NCBI GenBank assembly: GCA_910579845.1
Contig: CAJTWL010000012.1
Location: 1 to 64,000, forward strand
Reading direction: 5' to 3'
Origin: an uncultured Muribaculaceae bacterium
Lineage (GTDB): Bacteria; Bacteroidota; Bacteroidia; Bacteroidales; Muribaculaceae
Length of the DNA: 64,000 bases
Below the pieces are notes generated by a model that saw only the letters and a program-made list of their open reading frames with translations, had not been told where the DNA came from and ran no database searches. Of the stretch, positions 15,762 to 25,275 are shown in pieces. Both the position numbers and the translations under genes were made by a program. The number at the start of each line of letters is the position of its first letter. Position 1 is the stretch's first letter.

Positions 15762-16730
15762 CTAAATCTCTTTGCCCGTCTCCTCCACAGTTTCCTCTTT
15801 CTCCCGTTTCTCGTAAGCGTCGACTATCCGTTGCACAAGAGGATGGCGGACTATGTCTTTCTTTTCGTATTCAATTTTGCCTATCCCTTTCACACCACGG
15901 AGAATGCGGAGCGCCTGCAGCAGACCGCTCAGCACTGTGCGTGGAAGGTCGATTTGGGTGGTGTCGCCGGTAACAATCATCTTGCCGTTCATGCCCAGAC
16001 GTGTGAGAAACATCTTCATCTGGTGGCGGGTGGTGTTCTGTGCTTCGTCAAGAATGATTATGGCGTCGTTCAGCGTGCGTCCGCGCATGAACGCCAGCGG
16101 CGCTATCTGGATGGTCTCTGCCTCCATGTATTCCTTGAGTTTCTGTTGCGGCAGCATATCCTCCAGCGCGTCATACAGCGGCTGCAGGTACGGGTCTATC
16201 TTGTCTTTCATGTCGCCTGGCAGGAAACCGAGTTTCTCGCCAGCCTCCACCGCCGGGCGCGAAAGGATGATGCGCCGGCATTGTTTGTTCTTCAGCGCTT
16301 TCACCGCCAGGGCGATGGCTATGTATGTCTTTCCCGTTCCCGCCGGTCCGAGGGCAAAGGTAAGGTCGTTTTCCGCAAAACTTTTAACCATTCTTGCCTG
16401 ATTGGCATTGCGCGGGGCGATAGGCTTGCCGTTCTGTCCGTAGATAATCACCCCCTCCGTATTCACCTCTCTGGGAGCCTCGCCACGCACAATGTCTATG
16501 ATCGCATTCTCTGTAAGCTTGTTGTATTTGGAGGCGTGTTCCTCGATTGCGTGTATCTTCCTCTCGAATTCTGCGGTTTCGCTTTCCTCTCCGATCACTT
16601 TTATCACATTGCCACGGGCGGCCATGCGCAGTTTCGGGAATAGATTGCGAATAAGGTTTATGTTTGTATTGTTGACTCCGTAGAATGTCTGCGGGTCTAC
16701 CTGATCGATGATGATTATGCGTTCTATCAT
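15762..16730 (-). CDS. PhoH family ATPase (PhoH-like, ribosome/RNA associated)
   Basis: A 322-residue cytoplasmic ATPase. The N-terminal KH-like or PhoH_N part (residues about 1-90) leads into the P-loop ALGPAGTGKTYIAIALA, with RPAVEAGEKLGFLPGD and Walker B IILDEAQNTTRHQMKMFLTRLG, then VTGDTTQIDLP. These are all diagnostic for PhoH/YbeZ. Family members associate with ribosomal RNA maturation together with YbeY. It starts 6 bp after the sufB stop. Its last 40 bp are duplicated at 13481-13527. The gene product itself looks complete. Confidence 0.92.
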   Translation of the reverse strand: MIERIIIIDQVDPQTFYGVNNTNINLIRNLFPKLRMAARGNVIKVIGEESETAEFERKIHAIEEHASKYNKLTENAIIDIVRGEAPREVNTEGVIIYGQNGKPIAPRNANQARMVKSFAENDLTFALGPAGTGKTYIAIALAVKALKNKQCRRIILSRPAVEAGEKLGFLPGDMKDKIDPYLQPLYDALEDMLPQQKLKEYMEAETIQIAPLAFMRGRTLNDAIIILDEAQNTTRHQMKMFLTRLGMNGKMIVTGDTTQIDLPRTVLSGLLQALRILRGVKGIGKIEYEKKDIVRHPLVQRIVDAYEKREKEETVEETGKEI

Positions 16731-16736
16731 ATTATC

Positions 16737-18224
16737 TTATCCTACTGAATTTTCGAGCGATATCTGCAGAAGCTTCTGTGCTTCGACGGCAAACTCCATC
16801 GGCAGTTTGTTCATTACCTCCTTTGCATATCCGCCGACAATCAGTCCCACAGCCTCCTCTGCCGGAATGCCGCGCTGGCGGCAATAGAACAGTTGCTCCT
16901 CGTTTATTTTGGAGGTAGTGGCTTCATGTTCCACTGTGGAGGAATTATTGTGCACATCGATGTATGGAAATGTATGGGCACCGCATTTGTCACCCATCAG
17001 CAGTGAGTCGCACTGCGTGAAGTTGCGGCAGTTTTCCGCTTTCTTTGCCACGCGTACGAGTCCGCGGTATGAGTTCTGCGACCTGCCGGCGGAGATTCCC
17101 TTGCTGACGATTGTGGAGCGGGAGTTGCGGCCTATATGGATCATCTTTGTGCCGGTGTCAGCCTGCTGGTAATTGTTTGTCACAGCCACGGAATAGAATT
17201 CTCCTATCGATTCGTCTCCTTTCAGTACGCACGACGGATATTTCCATGTTATTGCCGATCCGGTCTCAACCTGTGTCCATGAGATCTTCGATCTGAATCC
17301 ACGACAGAGACCTCTTTTGGTCACGAAGTTATAGATGCCTCCTTTCCCCTCCTTGTCACCGGCATACCAGTTCTGAACGGTGCTGTATTTGACTTCGGCG
17401 CGTTCCTCGCAGATTATCTCCACGATGGCAGCGTGCAGCTGATTCTCGTCGCGCATAGGTGCCGTGCAGCCCTCGAGATAGCTTACGTAAGCATCGTCGT
17501 CGGCTACAATGAGCGTACGCTCGAACTGTCCGGTGCCGGAAGCGTTTATGCGGAAATATGTGCTGAGTTCCATGGGACAGCGCACCCCCTTGGGGATGTA
17601 TACGAAACTGCCGTCCGAGAAGACCGCGGAGTTCAGCGCTGCGAAATAATTGTCGCGGTATGACACGACTGATCCGAGATATTTGCGTACAAGATCAGGA
17701 TAGTCTTTAACTGCTTCGGAGAATGAACAGAATATGACACCGAGTTCGGCGAGTTTCTCACGGTGGGTGGTCTTGACGCTGACCGAATCCATCACAGCAT
17801 CCACAGCCACGCCGGCAAGTTGTTTCTGTTCCTGTAGGGAGATGCCGAGCTTGTCGAAAGTTTTCACCAATTCGGGGTCAACCTCGTCCATGCTCTTTTT
17901 CAATTCTTTTTTCTTTGGAGCGGCATAATAGCTTATTGCCTGATAATCAATATCCGGTATGTTGAGGTGAGCCCACTTAGGCGGAGCAAGTGTGAGCCAA
18001 TGGCGGTAGGCGTCAAGACGAAACTTCAGCAGCCATTCAGGTTCCCTTTTTTTTTCGGAGATGAAACGGATCACATCCTCGTTGAGACCAGGAGGAACAA
18101 TCTCTGTGTCTATGTCGGATGTGAAACCATATTTATATTCAGAGTTCGTGACAACGTTGAGGGTTTCCATGGAGCCTTCTGTGCTGTCTGTAACTTTTTC
18201 GCTCATAGTTGTGAAATTTTTCAA
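16737..18224 (-). CDS. sufB: Fe-S cluster assembly scaffold SufB
   Basis: Forms the SufBC2D scaffold that builds iron-sulfur clusters. Recognisable blocks are [76 protein letters not shown]-type [28 protein letters not shown] and FYCRQRGI near the end. The length of 495 is normal. The ATG at 18224 is followed by an in-frame ATG at 18206, either of which could serve. The next gene is phoH; sufC, sufD and sufS, which usually follow sufB in Bacteroidota, are not in this window. Confidence 0.95.
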   Translation of the reverse strand: MKNFTTMSEKVTDSTEGSMETLNVVTNSEYKYGFTSDIDTEIVPPGLNEDVIRFISEKKREPEWLLKFRLDAYRHWLTLAPPKWAHLNIPDIDYQAISYYAAPKKKELKKSMDEVDPELVKTFDKLGISLQEQKQLAGVAVDAVMDSVSVKTTHREKLAELGVIFCSFSEAVKDYPDLVRKYLGSVVSYRDNYFAALNSAVFSDGSFVYIPKGVRCPMELSTYFRINASGTGQFERTLIVADDDAYVSYLEGCTAPMRDENQLHAAIVEIICEERAEVKYSTVQNWYAGDKEGKGGIYNFVTKRGLCRGFRSKISWTQVETGSAITWKYPSCVLKGDESIGEFYSVAVTNNYQQADTGTKMIHIGRNSRSTIVSKGISAGRSQNSYRGLVRVAKKAENCRNFTQCDSLLMGDKCGAHTFPYIDVHNNSSTVEHEATTSKINEEQLFYCRQRGIPAEEAVGLIVGGYAKEVMNKLPMEFAVEAQKLLQISLENSVG

Positions 18225-18271
18225 CTTCTTCTATAGATGGGAATGTATATTCAATACTTATAGATATTACG

Positions 18272-18350
18272 CAAATTTAACAAAAAAAGTTCTTTTAACG
18301 GAGATTAAGATTTGAGTATTCGGTTTTGAGGGGATTTTTTCGTATTTTTG
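18272..18350. promoter_or_regulatory. Divergent promoters of sufB and parA
   Basis: On the minus strand TAAATTTG (18272-18279) lies about 47 bp before the sufB ATG. On the plus strand TATTTTTG (18343-18350) lies 20 bp before the parA ATG. Both match the Bacteroides -7 consensus TAnnTTTG. I could not find convincing -33 elements. Confidence 0.5.
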
Positions 18351-18370
18351 CAAAATAAAGACTCAAAAAA

Positions 18371-19147
18371 ATGGGCAAAATCATAGCTATAGCCAATCAG
18401 AAGGGTGGCGTGGGCAAGACCACGACCGCGTTTAATCTGGGAGCATGTCTCGCTTTGGCAAAGAAGAGAGTGCTTCTTGTAGACGCTGACCCGCAGGCAA
18501 ATGCCACTTCCGGAATAGGTATGCAACTGGAGGATTCCGACCTCTCCATTTACGAATGTCTGGTAGATGGAGCGAAAGCATCCGATGCTATAATGCATTC
18601 ATCTATCGGGAATCTTGACATTATCTGTTCGAGAATTGACCTGGTAGGTGCCGAGGTGGAGCTGATGAACCGGCGCGAGAGGGAGCGTGTCCTCCAGCGC
18701 GTGCTTGCCGATGTGCGCGACGATTACGATTTTATACTGATCGACTGTTCGCCGTCGTTGGGAGTGATCACCGTGAATGCGCTGACAGCCGCGGATTCGG
18801 TTCTGATTCCAGTGCAGGCGGAATATTTCGCGCTTGAAGGTATCTCGCAGCTGCTCAACACCGTGCGTATAATCAAGAGCCGTCTCAGTCCGAATCTGGA
18901 GATCGAAGGTTTTCTGCTCACGATGTATGACGCGCGCCTGAAGCTGGCCAACCGTATCTATGAGGAGCTTCAGGGACATTTCGGCAAGATGGTGTTCGAC
19001 ACGGTGATACCGAGAAACATACGTCTGTCGGAATCTCCGAGTCACGGGTTGCCTGCCATTCTCTATGACCCCGATTCGCGCGGAGCCATAGCATATGTGG
19101 AGCTGGCAAAGGAACTCATACGCCGCAACAAGGCATCAAAAAAATAA
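18371..19147 (+). CDS. parA: Chromosome partitioning ATPase ParA (Soj)
   Basis: Walker-type ParA ATPase that segregates chromosomes with ParB. The deviant Walker A is KGGVGKTTTAFNLGACLA at the N-terminus (residues about 11-28), Walker A' is DADPQANAT, and Walker B is FILIDCSPSLGVITVNAL. A later NLEIEGFLLTMYDARLKLANR block is characteristic. At 258 residues it is the short chromosomal form without an N-terminal DNA-binding extension. parB follows after 3 bp. Confidence 0.95.
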   Translation: MGKIIAIANQKGGVGKTTTAFNLGACLALAKKRVLLVDADPQANATSGIGMQLEDSDLSIYECLVDGAKASDAIMHSSIGNLDIICSRIDLVGAEVELMNRRERERVLQRVLADVRDDYDFILIDCSPSLGVITVNALTAADSVLIPVQAEYFALEGISQLLNTVRIIKSRLSPNLEIEGFLLTMYDARLKLANRIYEELQGHFGKMVFDTVIPRNIRLSESPSHGLPAILYDPDSRGAIAYVELAKELIRRNKASKK

Positions 19148-19150
19148 CTT

Positions 19151-20020
19151 ATGGCATTAAAAAGAAATGCATTGGGTCGGGGACTCGATTCCCTGATATC
19201 AATGGGTGATATACGTACCGACGGTTCTTCGGCTATCTCCGAGATAGAGGTAAACCGTATTGTACCCAATCCGGACCAGCCCCGCCGCACGTTCGACGAG
19301 GAGACACTCGAGGAACTTGCATCCTCGATCAGGGAGCTGGGAGTGGTACAGCCTCTGACGCTGCGTCTGAGCGAGGATGGCGATTATCAGATCATAGCCG
19401 GTGAACGCCGTTGGAGAGCCGCCCGCAAGGCAGGACTCTTTACCGTGCCCGCGTATGTGCGCACGGTCTCCGATACGGAGATGACCGAGATGGCTTTGAT
19501 AGAGAATATCCAGCGTGAAGACCTTAATTCCATAGAGGTGGCTTTAGGTTTCAAGAAGCTTATAGACACATATCATCTTACGCAGGAACGGCTCTCGGAA
19601 CGACTCGGCAAGAAACGCGCCACGATTGCCAACCACCTGCGTCTGTTGCGCCTGCCGGCTGAGATCCAGCTTGGTCTGCGTGACCGCAAGCTCGATATGG
19701 GACACGCTCGCGCTATACTCTCTATCGATGATCCGAAGCTGCAGCTGAAGATTTACCAGCGGATACTCAAGGAGGGTCTCTCGGTTCGTGCCGTAGAGGA
19801 GTTGGGCAGAAAACTATCCACCGCTAAACCTGAGGAACCGTCTGTCCCGAAGGCTTCTCCTGCTCCGGAAATAGAGGCTTTGGAGAAAGATTTCTCCAGT
19901 ATGTTCTCTATGCCGGTGAAGGTCAAGCGTGCTTCGAACGGCAAAGGCACAGTGACTCTGAAATTCGATTCGGAGGAGCAGTTCCGTAAACTTATAGATA
20001 CGTTCAACAAGCTCAAATAA
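19151..20020 (+). CDS. parB: Chromosome partitioning protein ParB (Spo0J)
   Basis: CTP-dependent clamp that loads at parS sites. The N-terminal NPDQPRRTFDEETLEELASSIRELGVVQPL and GERRWRAARKAG (box I and the CTP-binding box II) are clear, followed by the helix-turn-helix region ALIENIQREDLNSIEVALGFKKLI and a C-terminal dimerisation tail (LKFDSEEQFRKLIDTFNKLK). A proline and serine rich linker sits at about 220-235. Length 289 is typical. No good parS match (TGTTTCACGTGAAACA type) was found in the window. Confidence 0.95.
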   Translation: MALKRNALGRGLDSLISMGDIRTDGSSAISEIEVNRIVPNPDQPRRTFDEETLEELASSIRELGVVQPLTLRLSEDGDYQIIAGERRWRAARKAGLFTVPAYVRTVSDTEMTEMALIENIQREDLNSIEVALGFKKLIDTYHLTQERLSERLGKKRATIANHLRLLRLPAEIQLGLRDRKLDMGHARAILSIDDPKLQLKIYQRILKEGLSVRAVEELGRKLSTAKPEEPSVPKASPAPEIEALEKDFSSMFSMPVKVKRASNGKGTVTLKFDSEEQFRKLIDTFNKLK

Positions 20021-20041
20021 GCGTACAGGAGTGTAATCAAG

Positions 20042-20890
20042 ATGCGCAGACTGTCAAGGTATATTTCAGGCAAGAGATCAGATGGGAACTCCCTTCCGCT
20101 AAGCGAGCGGGGACTGCTGACCGTATTGTGTCTGCTCCTTGTTTTTCCGTTCGGTTGGCTGAACCCTGAGGCAAAAGCTTCCGGGCTGCCTGCCACAGAA
20201 GGTGTAAGTTCCCTTTCGGTAGAGGAACCGGAGGAGTTCGAGCCTCTGCTGAATGCAGAGAAAGGTGTACCGTCTGATTCCACCGTAAACCTGGATGCGG
20301 AACTTGTACTTCCGATGCCTGAGAATGTGACTGACTCGCTGCCGCCTACGGAGGTAGTGGCAAATGATTACCCTTATGGTCTTGACGGGAAGAAAATATT
20401 CAATCCGTCACCCACAAGAGCTGTATGGCTGGCGGCGTTATTTCCGGGTCTGGGGCAGATCTATAACCGGAGATATTGGAAACTGCCGATTGTGGTAGGT
20501 GGGTTCATGGGTCTGGCATACGCCACAAACTGGAACAACAACCAGTATCAGGATTATGTACAGGGTTATCGGGATCTTACCGACAGCGACCCGAACACGA
20601 ACAGCTATATGGATTTCTTTCCTCCTACGGTGGATGAGAGTCAGCTTGACAAATCGTGGCTGACACGTACATTCAAAAGCAAGAGAGATTATTTCCGCCG
20701 CAACCGCGACTTATGCATCATCTGTGTCGTAGGTCTGTACCTGATATGTATGGTCGATGCATATATAGACGCGTCAATGGCACATTTTGATATATCGCCC
20801 AATCTGTCGATAGACTGGAATCCGGCTGTGATGATACAGCGCAATACCGGCAAACCTGCTTTCGGCATAAATTGGGCATTGAATTTTTAA
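20042..20890 (+). CDS. DUF5683 membrane protein
   Basis: A 282-residue protein. An N-terminal hydrophobic segment (LTVLCLLLVFPFGWL, about 28-42) is a signal or anchor. An acidic, low-complexity stretch follows to about residue 110. Then comes the DUF5683 core PTRAVWLAALFPGLGQIYNRRYWKLPIVVGG with further hydrophobic segments (LCIICVVGLYLICMVDAYIDASM). DUF5683 proteins follow parAB and precede murein transglycosylases in many Bacteroidota, as here. The function is unknown, though the conserved neighbourhood hints at envelope or division work. It starts 21 bp after parB. Confidence 0.85.
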   Translation: MRRLSRYISGKRSDGNSLPLSERGLLTVLCLLLVFPFGWLNPEAKASGLPATEGVSSLSVEEPEEFEPLLNAEKGVPSDSTVNLDAELVLPMPENVTDSLPPTEVVANDYPYGLDGKKIFNPSPTRAVWLAALFPGLGQIYNRRYWKLPIVVGGFMGLAYATNWNNNQYQDYVQGYRDLTDSDPNTNSYMDFFPPTVDESQLDKSWLTRTFKSKRDYFRRNRDLCIICVVGLYLICMVDAYIDASMAHFDISPNLSIDWNPAVMIQRNTGKPAFGINWALNF

Positions 20891-20915
20891 ACTGTTTCCA
20901 AAATTCCTATCTATT

Positions 20916-22622
20916 ATGAAACCCGCCATATCATTGTTTATATTGACTGCCGCCACGCTGTTCGCTAACGGTATGCAGGCTCAGCAGAAGAGTACGGTGC
21001 TTGACATCAAATCAAGTCTCACCGACAGCAACGTCGTGTATCCGGAAACATATGAGTCGAATACCCATAAACTGCTTGAAGGCTGGTATATGAAGAACTA
21101 TATGGCTCATGATGACAGGTATTCGCGTCTGGGAGACACAAATCCGTCGGACGAGGTGGTGAAGGAGAGACTTGCAAAACTGCCGACTGTAATAGAGATG
21201 CCGTTCAATTCGGTGGTGCGCGATTACATCGACCGTTATACCAAGCGCGGCCGTGAGCAGGTTACAGTGATTCTCGGACTCAGCCATTATTATCTCCCCA
21301 TTTTCGAACAGGCGCTTGAGGAGCGCGGGCTGCCGTTGGAGCTGAAATATCTCCCGGTCATAGAGTCGGCACTTGATCCCAACGCTGTGTCCAGACATGG
21401 AGCCACGGGTCTGTGGCAGTTCATGATAACGACAGCCAAGGGGATGGGTCTGGAGGTGAATTCCCTGGTCGATGAACGTCGTGACCCTTATCTGAGTTCA
21501 AAAAAAGCGGCACAGTATCTTGCGGATCTGTATGCCACATATAACGATTGGAGTCTGGCTATAGCCGCCTATAACTGCGGTCCGGGAGCTGTCAACAAGG
21601 CGATACGTCGTGCCGGAGGAGATCCGAGTTCACATGATTTCTGGTCGATATATAATTATCTGACACCGGAAACACGCGGTTATGTACCGATGTTCATAGC
21701 TGCCAACTATGTGATGAACTATTATTCGGAACACAACATAAGTCCGGTGGTCGCCACAAAGCCGCTTGTTACCGATACTCTGAAAATACAGGACAGAATA
21801 CACTTCAACCAGATATCCGAGGTTCTTGATATTCCGGTAGAAGAGCTTCGTGTATTGAATCCGCAGTTCCGCGCCGACGTCATACCGGGGTCGGAGGAGA
21901 AGACGTACACACTGATTCTGCCGTCGCAGCAGATTCACGCCTATCTTATGAGCGAAGAGGCAATAAAACAGCACGATGCCGAGAAATACGCGAGACGTGA
22001 GACTGTGGAGCCGGGAGACCAGTTCATTGGCGCCGGTCGTCAGGCTGTACAGGATGTGGCGGCAACGGAGATTAAGGATAACGGACAGTCCGCCGTGACC
22101 GGGGAGGAGACTGTACCGGTGGCCGCGGCTTCATCCACAAAGGGTGTCAAGACCGTGACACATAAAGTGCGACCCGGAGAGACATTGGCTTCTATTGCGG
22201 AGATATATGCAGTGACTCCACAGGATATAAAGGGTTGGAATTCATTACGTCGCAATGCTGTGCGCACAGGGCAGCTGTTGAGAATAAATACCGCGGTGAA
22301 TGTGGGAGAGGCAGAGCCTATAACCGCAGAGGCTCCCGCTCAGGCAACTGCAAAGCCGAAAACGACTGCACAGACGTCTAAAACATCCGTTTCTGCCAAA
22401 CAGAAAGCTAAAGCCAAGCCGGCTGTCACTAACCACAAGATCAAGAGCGGTGAGAGTCTTAGCAGTATTTCCAAGAAATATGGAGTGAGCATTGCCGAAC
22501 TGAAGAAGGCAAACGGGATGAAGAACGATAACCTTCGAGCAGGCGACTCACTGAAGATTCCGGCAAAATCAGGCAACAGCAAAAAATCCTCAACCTCCAA
22601 GCGCAAACGCCGCAGAAGATAA
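20916..22622 (+). CDS. Membrane-bound lytic murein transglycosylase with LysM repeats (MltD-like)
   Basis: A secreted 568-residue enzyme with an N-terminal signal (SLFILTAATLFANGMQAQ). The SLT domain contains the catalytic Glu150 in LPVIESALDPNAVSRHGATGLWQFM, followed by DERRDPYLSSKKAAQYL and AIAAYNCGPGAVNKAI. Two LysM modules follow, at about 412-455 (HKVRPGETLASIAEIYAV) and about 505-550 (HKIKSGESLSSISKKYGV), joined by an Ala, Thr and Lys rich linker. It cleaves the glycan chains of peptidoglycan with anhydro-muropeptide formation. A basic tail (SKRKRRRR) ends the protein. It lies 25 bp after the DUF5683 gene. Confidence 0.92.
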   Translation: MKPAISLFILTAATLFANGMQAQQKSTVLDIKSSLTDSNVVYPETYESNTHKLLEGWYMKNYMAHDDRYSRLGDTNPSDEVVKERLAKLPTVIEMPFNSVVRDYIDRYTKRGREQVTVILGLSHYYLPIFEQALEERGLPLELKYLPVIESALDPNAVSRHGATGLWQFMITTAKGMGLEVNSLVDERRDPYLSSKKAAQYLADLYATYNDWSLAIAAYNCGPGAVNKAIRRAGGDPSSHDFWSIYNYLTPETRGYVPMFIAANYVMNYYSEHNISPVVATKPLVTDTLKIQDRIHFNQISEVLDIPVEELRVLNPQFRADVIPGSEEKTYTLILPSQQIHAYLMSEEAIKQHDAEKYARRETVEPGDQFIGAGRQAVQDVAATEIKDNGQSAVTGEETVPVAAASSTKGVKTVTHKVRPGETLASIAEIYAVTPQDIKGWNSLRRNAVRTGQLLRINTAVNVGEAEPITAEAPAQATAKPKTTAQTSKTSVSAKQKAKAKPAVTNHKIKSGESLSSISKKYGVSIAELKKANGMKNDNLRAGDSLKIPAKSGNSKKSSTSKRKRRRR

Positions 22623-22693
22623 AAAACATTTTTAGAGATTCTCTTAATACTTGAAGCATCACCCGATAGTCGGTATTTCTTACGATTCAAGCG

Positions 22694-22803
22694 ATACTCG
22701 GCGGTTGGGAGGAGAGCTTGTCCCCAAGCTCCCGCAAGACTCAAAGCTTCTAAATTATATTTTGGCGACTTGGGGACAAGTCGCCCTCCCAACCATAGGG
22801 TAA
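22694..22803. repeat. Two-hairpin dispersed repeat, copy D
   Basis: The left arm is ATACTCGGCGGTTGGGAGG (22694-22712); the right runs CCTCCCAACC to GGGTAA (22785-22803). Hairpin 1 pairs GAGCTTG with CAAGCTC (22714-22731) over TCCC. Hairpin 2 is GGCGACTTG-GGGA-CAAGTCGCC (22764-22785), a perfect 9-bp stem. It lies 71 bp after the mltD-like gene. Confidence 0.85.
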
Positions 22804-23210
22804 CAGCATTGTCGTGTAGAAGAATTCAAACACCATCTGAAAATAAATTTAAACAATTTCTAAGGTTTTTGGTATAACCTTCAATATATTATATATGAGG
22901 TGTTTGCTGCATATAGGAAATAAAATGTTAAATTATGTTTTGTTTAATTAAGATTTTATTATATATTGCGTAAAATTTATATTACGATTATAAAATGAAA
23001 TCTCTCCTATCCTCTCGATTATTTATACAATTCTTTTTACCAGTACAAACGTACTTGCCTTAAGAAACTGTTGCATCTATTACCATAAAGACAGTCCTTA
23101 TAATCCAGAAAGCTTGATCCAAACATTTTCTTAACCAGACAAATATTGGGATTAGACTACATACCCGAAATTTTACTTTTCTATAATTAACCAACAATAA
23201 TTCTAAGCTT
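22804..23210. other. AT-rich intergenic stretch before the second C10-like gene
   Basis: About 400 bp of AT-rich sequence without a supported gene, RNA or repeat. It includes runs such as TTAATTAAGATTTTATTATATATTG but no TAnnTTTG box that I would rely on. It should hold the promoter of the gene at 23211. Confidence 0.4.
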
Positions 23211-24644
23211 ATGAAAAAACTTTATTTATTATCGAGCTTGTTTGCAGTATTTCTGCTTTCAGCATGCAACAATGTCGAAGAGCAGGAATTTGTATTATCA
23301 GATGTCGAAGAAACGACAGAACTTAATTCCTGTCAGGAAGGAATACCTGTCGGATCGGCAGATCTCACAATTCCGGATGCCGCAATGGTGGCACGGCTGT
23401 ATCAGAACAAAGATAAAGCAACACGTGGAAAAAATGACAGATCTGTAAAGAACATAATCCCGATTCCCGACAAAGATGGTAATCCGGCTATATATGCTGT
23501 TAATTTTGATGACGGTTATCTTCTTATTTCGGCAACAAAATTGATGCCTCCAATATTGGGAGAAGTCGATCACGGCTCTTACGACCCTCTGCACAAAGGA
23601 GACACAGGAGAGGAAGTGATAATATCCGAATTGATCGAGACTATAGAGTATAAAAGAGCAAACTGCAACGCAGAGGAGAATGAATACCGTACCAGCTGGT
23701 ATCCATATCTTAAGTCGGCAGATCCCAGGTCTGTTGTCAAGACAAGAGCAATGGACGATGACGAATACTGGAATGCGCTTGACAGCTGGTACTACCGTTA
23801 CGACACAAGCGATCCGGACAAGTGTAGGATATTTAAATTTTCAAATGGTAGTGATCCTGACATTCTTTCAGAGAGGGATTGGAATTATATATACAATAGT
23901 TATCTCTACGATCAGGATCCATGGTGGAATACGGACTACAAATGGGAAAACACTGCATATATAGTGATGGAAAGTTACGAAAATAATTCTACTGTGGGTC
24001 CTCTTCTTGGAACTATTTGGAGCAATGATTATCCATTTAAACCATCTGTTCATACATATTTAGCTCCTGTAACAGTTGCTGTAGGCCAGATAATGAGATT
24101 TTTCGAATATCCGTCTTATTTTCAGTGGAGTTCTATGCCTGATTATGGCTCTATAGATACACAAGCAACAAAAGCGACCCAAGATTTCTTAGCAACTCTC
24201 AATAATGAAATATTCGGTCAAAAAGATAATGGCATTTATGACGCCGTATGGAAAGCCGACAGTATATTAACGAATTATGGATATAAAGTAAGAAAAATAA
24301 AGCATGATTTAAGTGAAGTAATATCCCAAGTTTCTGTTAGAAAAAGACCTGTATTTTCTAAAGGAACTAATAAACAGACGGGGATGATCTCTGTATGGGT
24401 AGTAGATGGGGAAAGATTCTCGCATTATGGAACTGCATATAAATTATATTTTCTTGATCCGGATTATTATCCCAACTTTGTATATAGAGAAGAGGAGCTT
24501 CAATTAGAATCGGCTACAGAAAGAGCTTCCGTATCTTTCCATTTTAATTGGGGTTGGGGAGGTGACAAGAACGGATGGTACATCGATTCTTCGACATTGA
24601 TAGACTGTCAGTCTGATCGTAATGACTTAATTATTAATAGATAA
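23211..24644 (+). CDS. C10 peptidase-like lipoprotein lacking both catalytic residues (pseudo-peptidase)
   Basis: A 477-residue SPII lipoprotein (FLLSAC, Cys19). The Spi-like propeptide region is visible (AIYAVNFDDGYLLISATKLM, about 93-112), followed by VGPLLGTIW and a protease-like half. Where C10 enzymes carry AGCVATAMAQIM, this protein has LAPVTVAVGQIM, with Pro286 replacing the nucleophile. Where they carry GHAWVIDG, it has MISVWVVDG, with Ser394 replacing His. The end block HFNWGWGGDKNGWYID (444-459) is kept. The fold is thus preserved without catalysis, suggesting a binding or inhibitory role. A small lipoprotein gene follows after 5 bp, as at the 9317 locus. Confidence 0.82.
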   Translation: MKKLYLLSSLFAVFLLSACNNVEEQEFVLSDVEETTELNSCQEGIPVGSADLTIPDAAMVARLYQNKDKATRGKNDRSVKNIIPIPDKDGNPAIYAVNFDDGYLLISATKLMPPILGEVDHGSYDPLHKGDTGEEVIISELIETIEYKRANCNAEENEYRTSWYPYLKSADPRSVVKTRAMDDDEYWNALDSWYYRYDTSDPDKCRIFKFSNGSDPDILSERDWNYIYNSYLYDQDPWWNTDYKWENTAYIVMESYENNSTVGPLLGTIWSNDYPFKPSVHTYLAPVTVAVGQIMRFFEYPSYFQWSSMPDYGSIDTQATKATQDFLATLNNEIFGQKDNGIYDAVWKADSILTNYGYKVRKIKHDLSEVISQVSVRKRPVFSKGTNKQTGMISVWVVDGERFSHYGTAYKLYFLDPDYYPNFVYREEELQLESATERASVSFHFNWGWGGDKNGWYIDSSTLIDCQSDRNDLIINR

Positions 24645-24649
24645 TAGGT

Positions 24650-25108
24650 ATGAATAAGAAAACTTTTTTTAATCTTCTACCAATACTGTTTTTATTTTTT
24701 ACATTTTGTATCGGATGTAAAGAGAATTCAGATATCGGAAGAGATTACATGCCAATGAAGTGGCAATTGGAATCATGCAGTAATCCAGCAATAATCACCA
24801 CCTTAAGCCCAGATCCCGTTATAGATGCAAGGGGAATTGGAGAATTGACAATAAGATGCACCAATGCGGATACAGGTATAATTAGTGGTGTCATAATAGA
24901 TGGCGTTCCTGTTGATTACGAATATCCGGGATATATAATGTCTGATTTTGGACTATCAGGATATGAAGATGGTTCCATAAAGGTTTCAATAGAAAAAAAA
25001 TGTATATTAAAGATATATGTAAAGGACAACTCGGTAAAAACCAATTATGAAATCCGATTAGGTGCATTTATTGCAAGAGGTTCAGTATATCTAAATTTGA
25101 GAAAATAA
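24650..25108 (+). CDS. Small lipoprotein, partner of the C10-like protein
   Basis: A 152-residue lipoprotein (FTFCIGC, Cys23). The mature part is beta-rich (GELTIRCTNADTGIISGVIIDGVPVDY, SIKVSIEKKCILKIYVKDNS) and ends in IARGSVYLNLRK. I recognise no domain family. Sequence similarity to the small lipoprotein at 8902 is not obvious by eye, yet the two occupy the same position, immediately downstream of a C10-type gene. A partner or immunity-like role is inference. The gene is followed by 340 bp without genes. Confidence 0.6.
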   Translation: MNKKTFFNLLPILFLFFTFCIGCKENSDIGRDYMPMKWQLESCSNPAIITTLSPDPVIDARGIGELTIRCTNADTGIISGVIIDGVPVDYEYPGYIMSDFGLSGYEDGSIKVSIEKKCILKIYVKDNSVKTNYEIRLGAFIARGSVYLNLRK

Positions 25109-25275
25109 TATTAGATTCGCTCTGCATCATGCATTGTCGCCACATATGATAAAATCCATACCGTCAGATTCTTTACAGCACTACATTTCTGATTACATTA
25201 GTTGTGCGTTAAGCATCTAAAGTTTTAATTTTATGGTTATTAATCAATTGTCAATCTAATAAAACCGTGTAAAGA

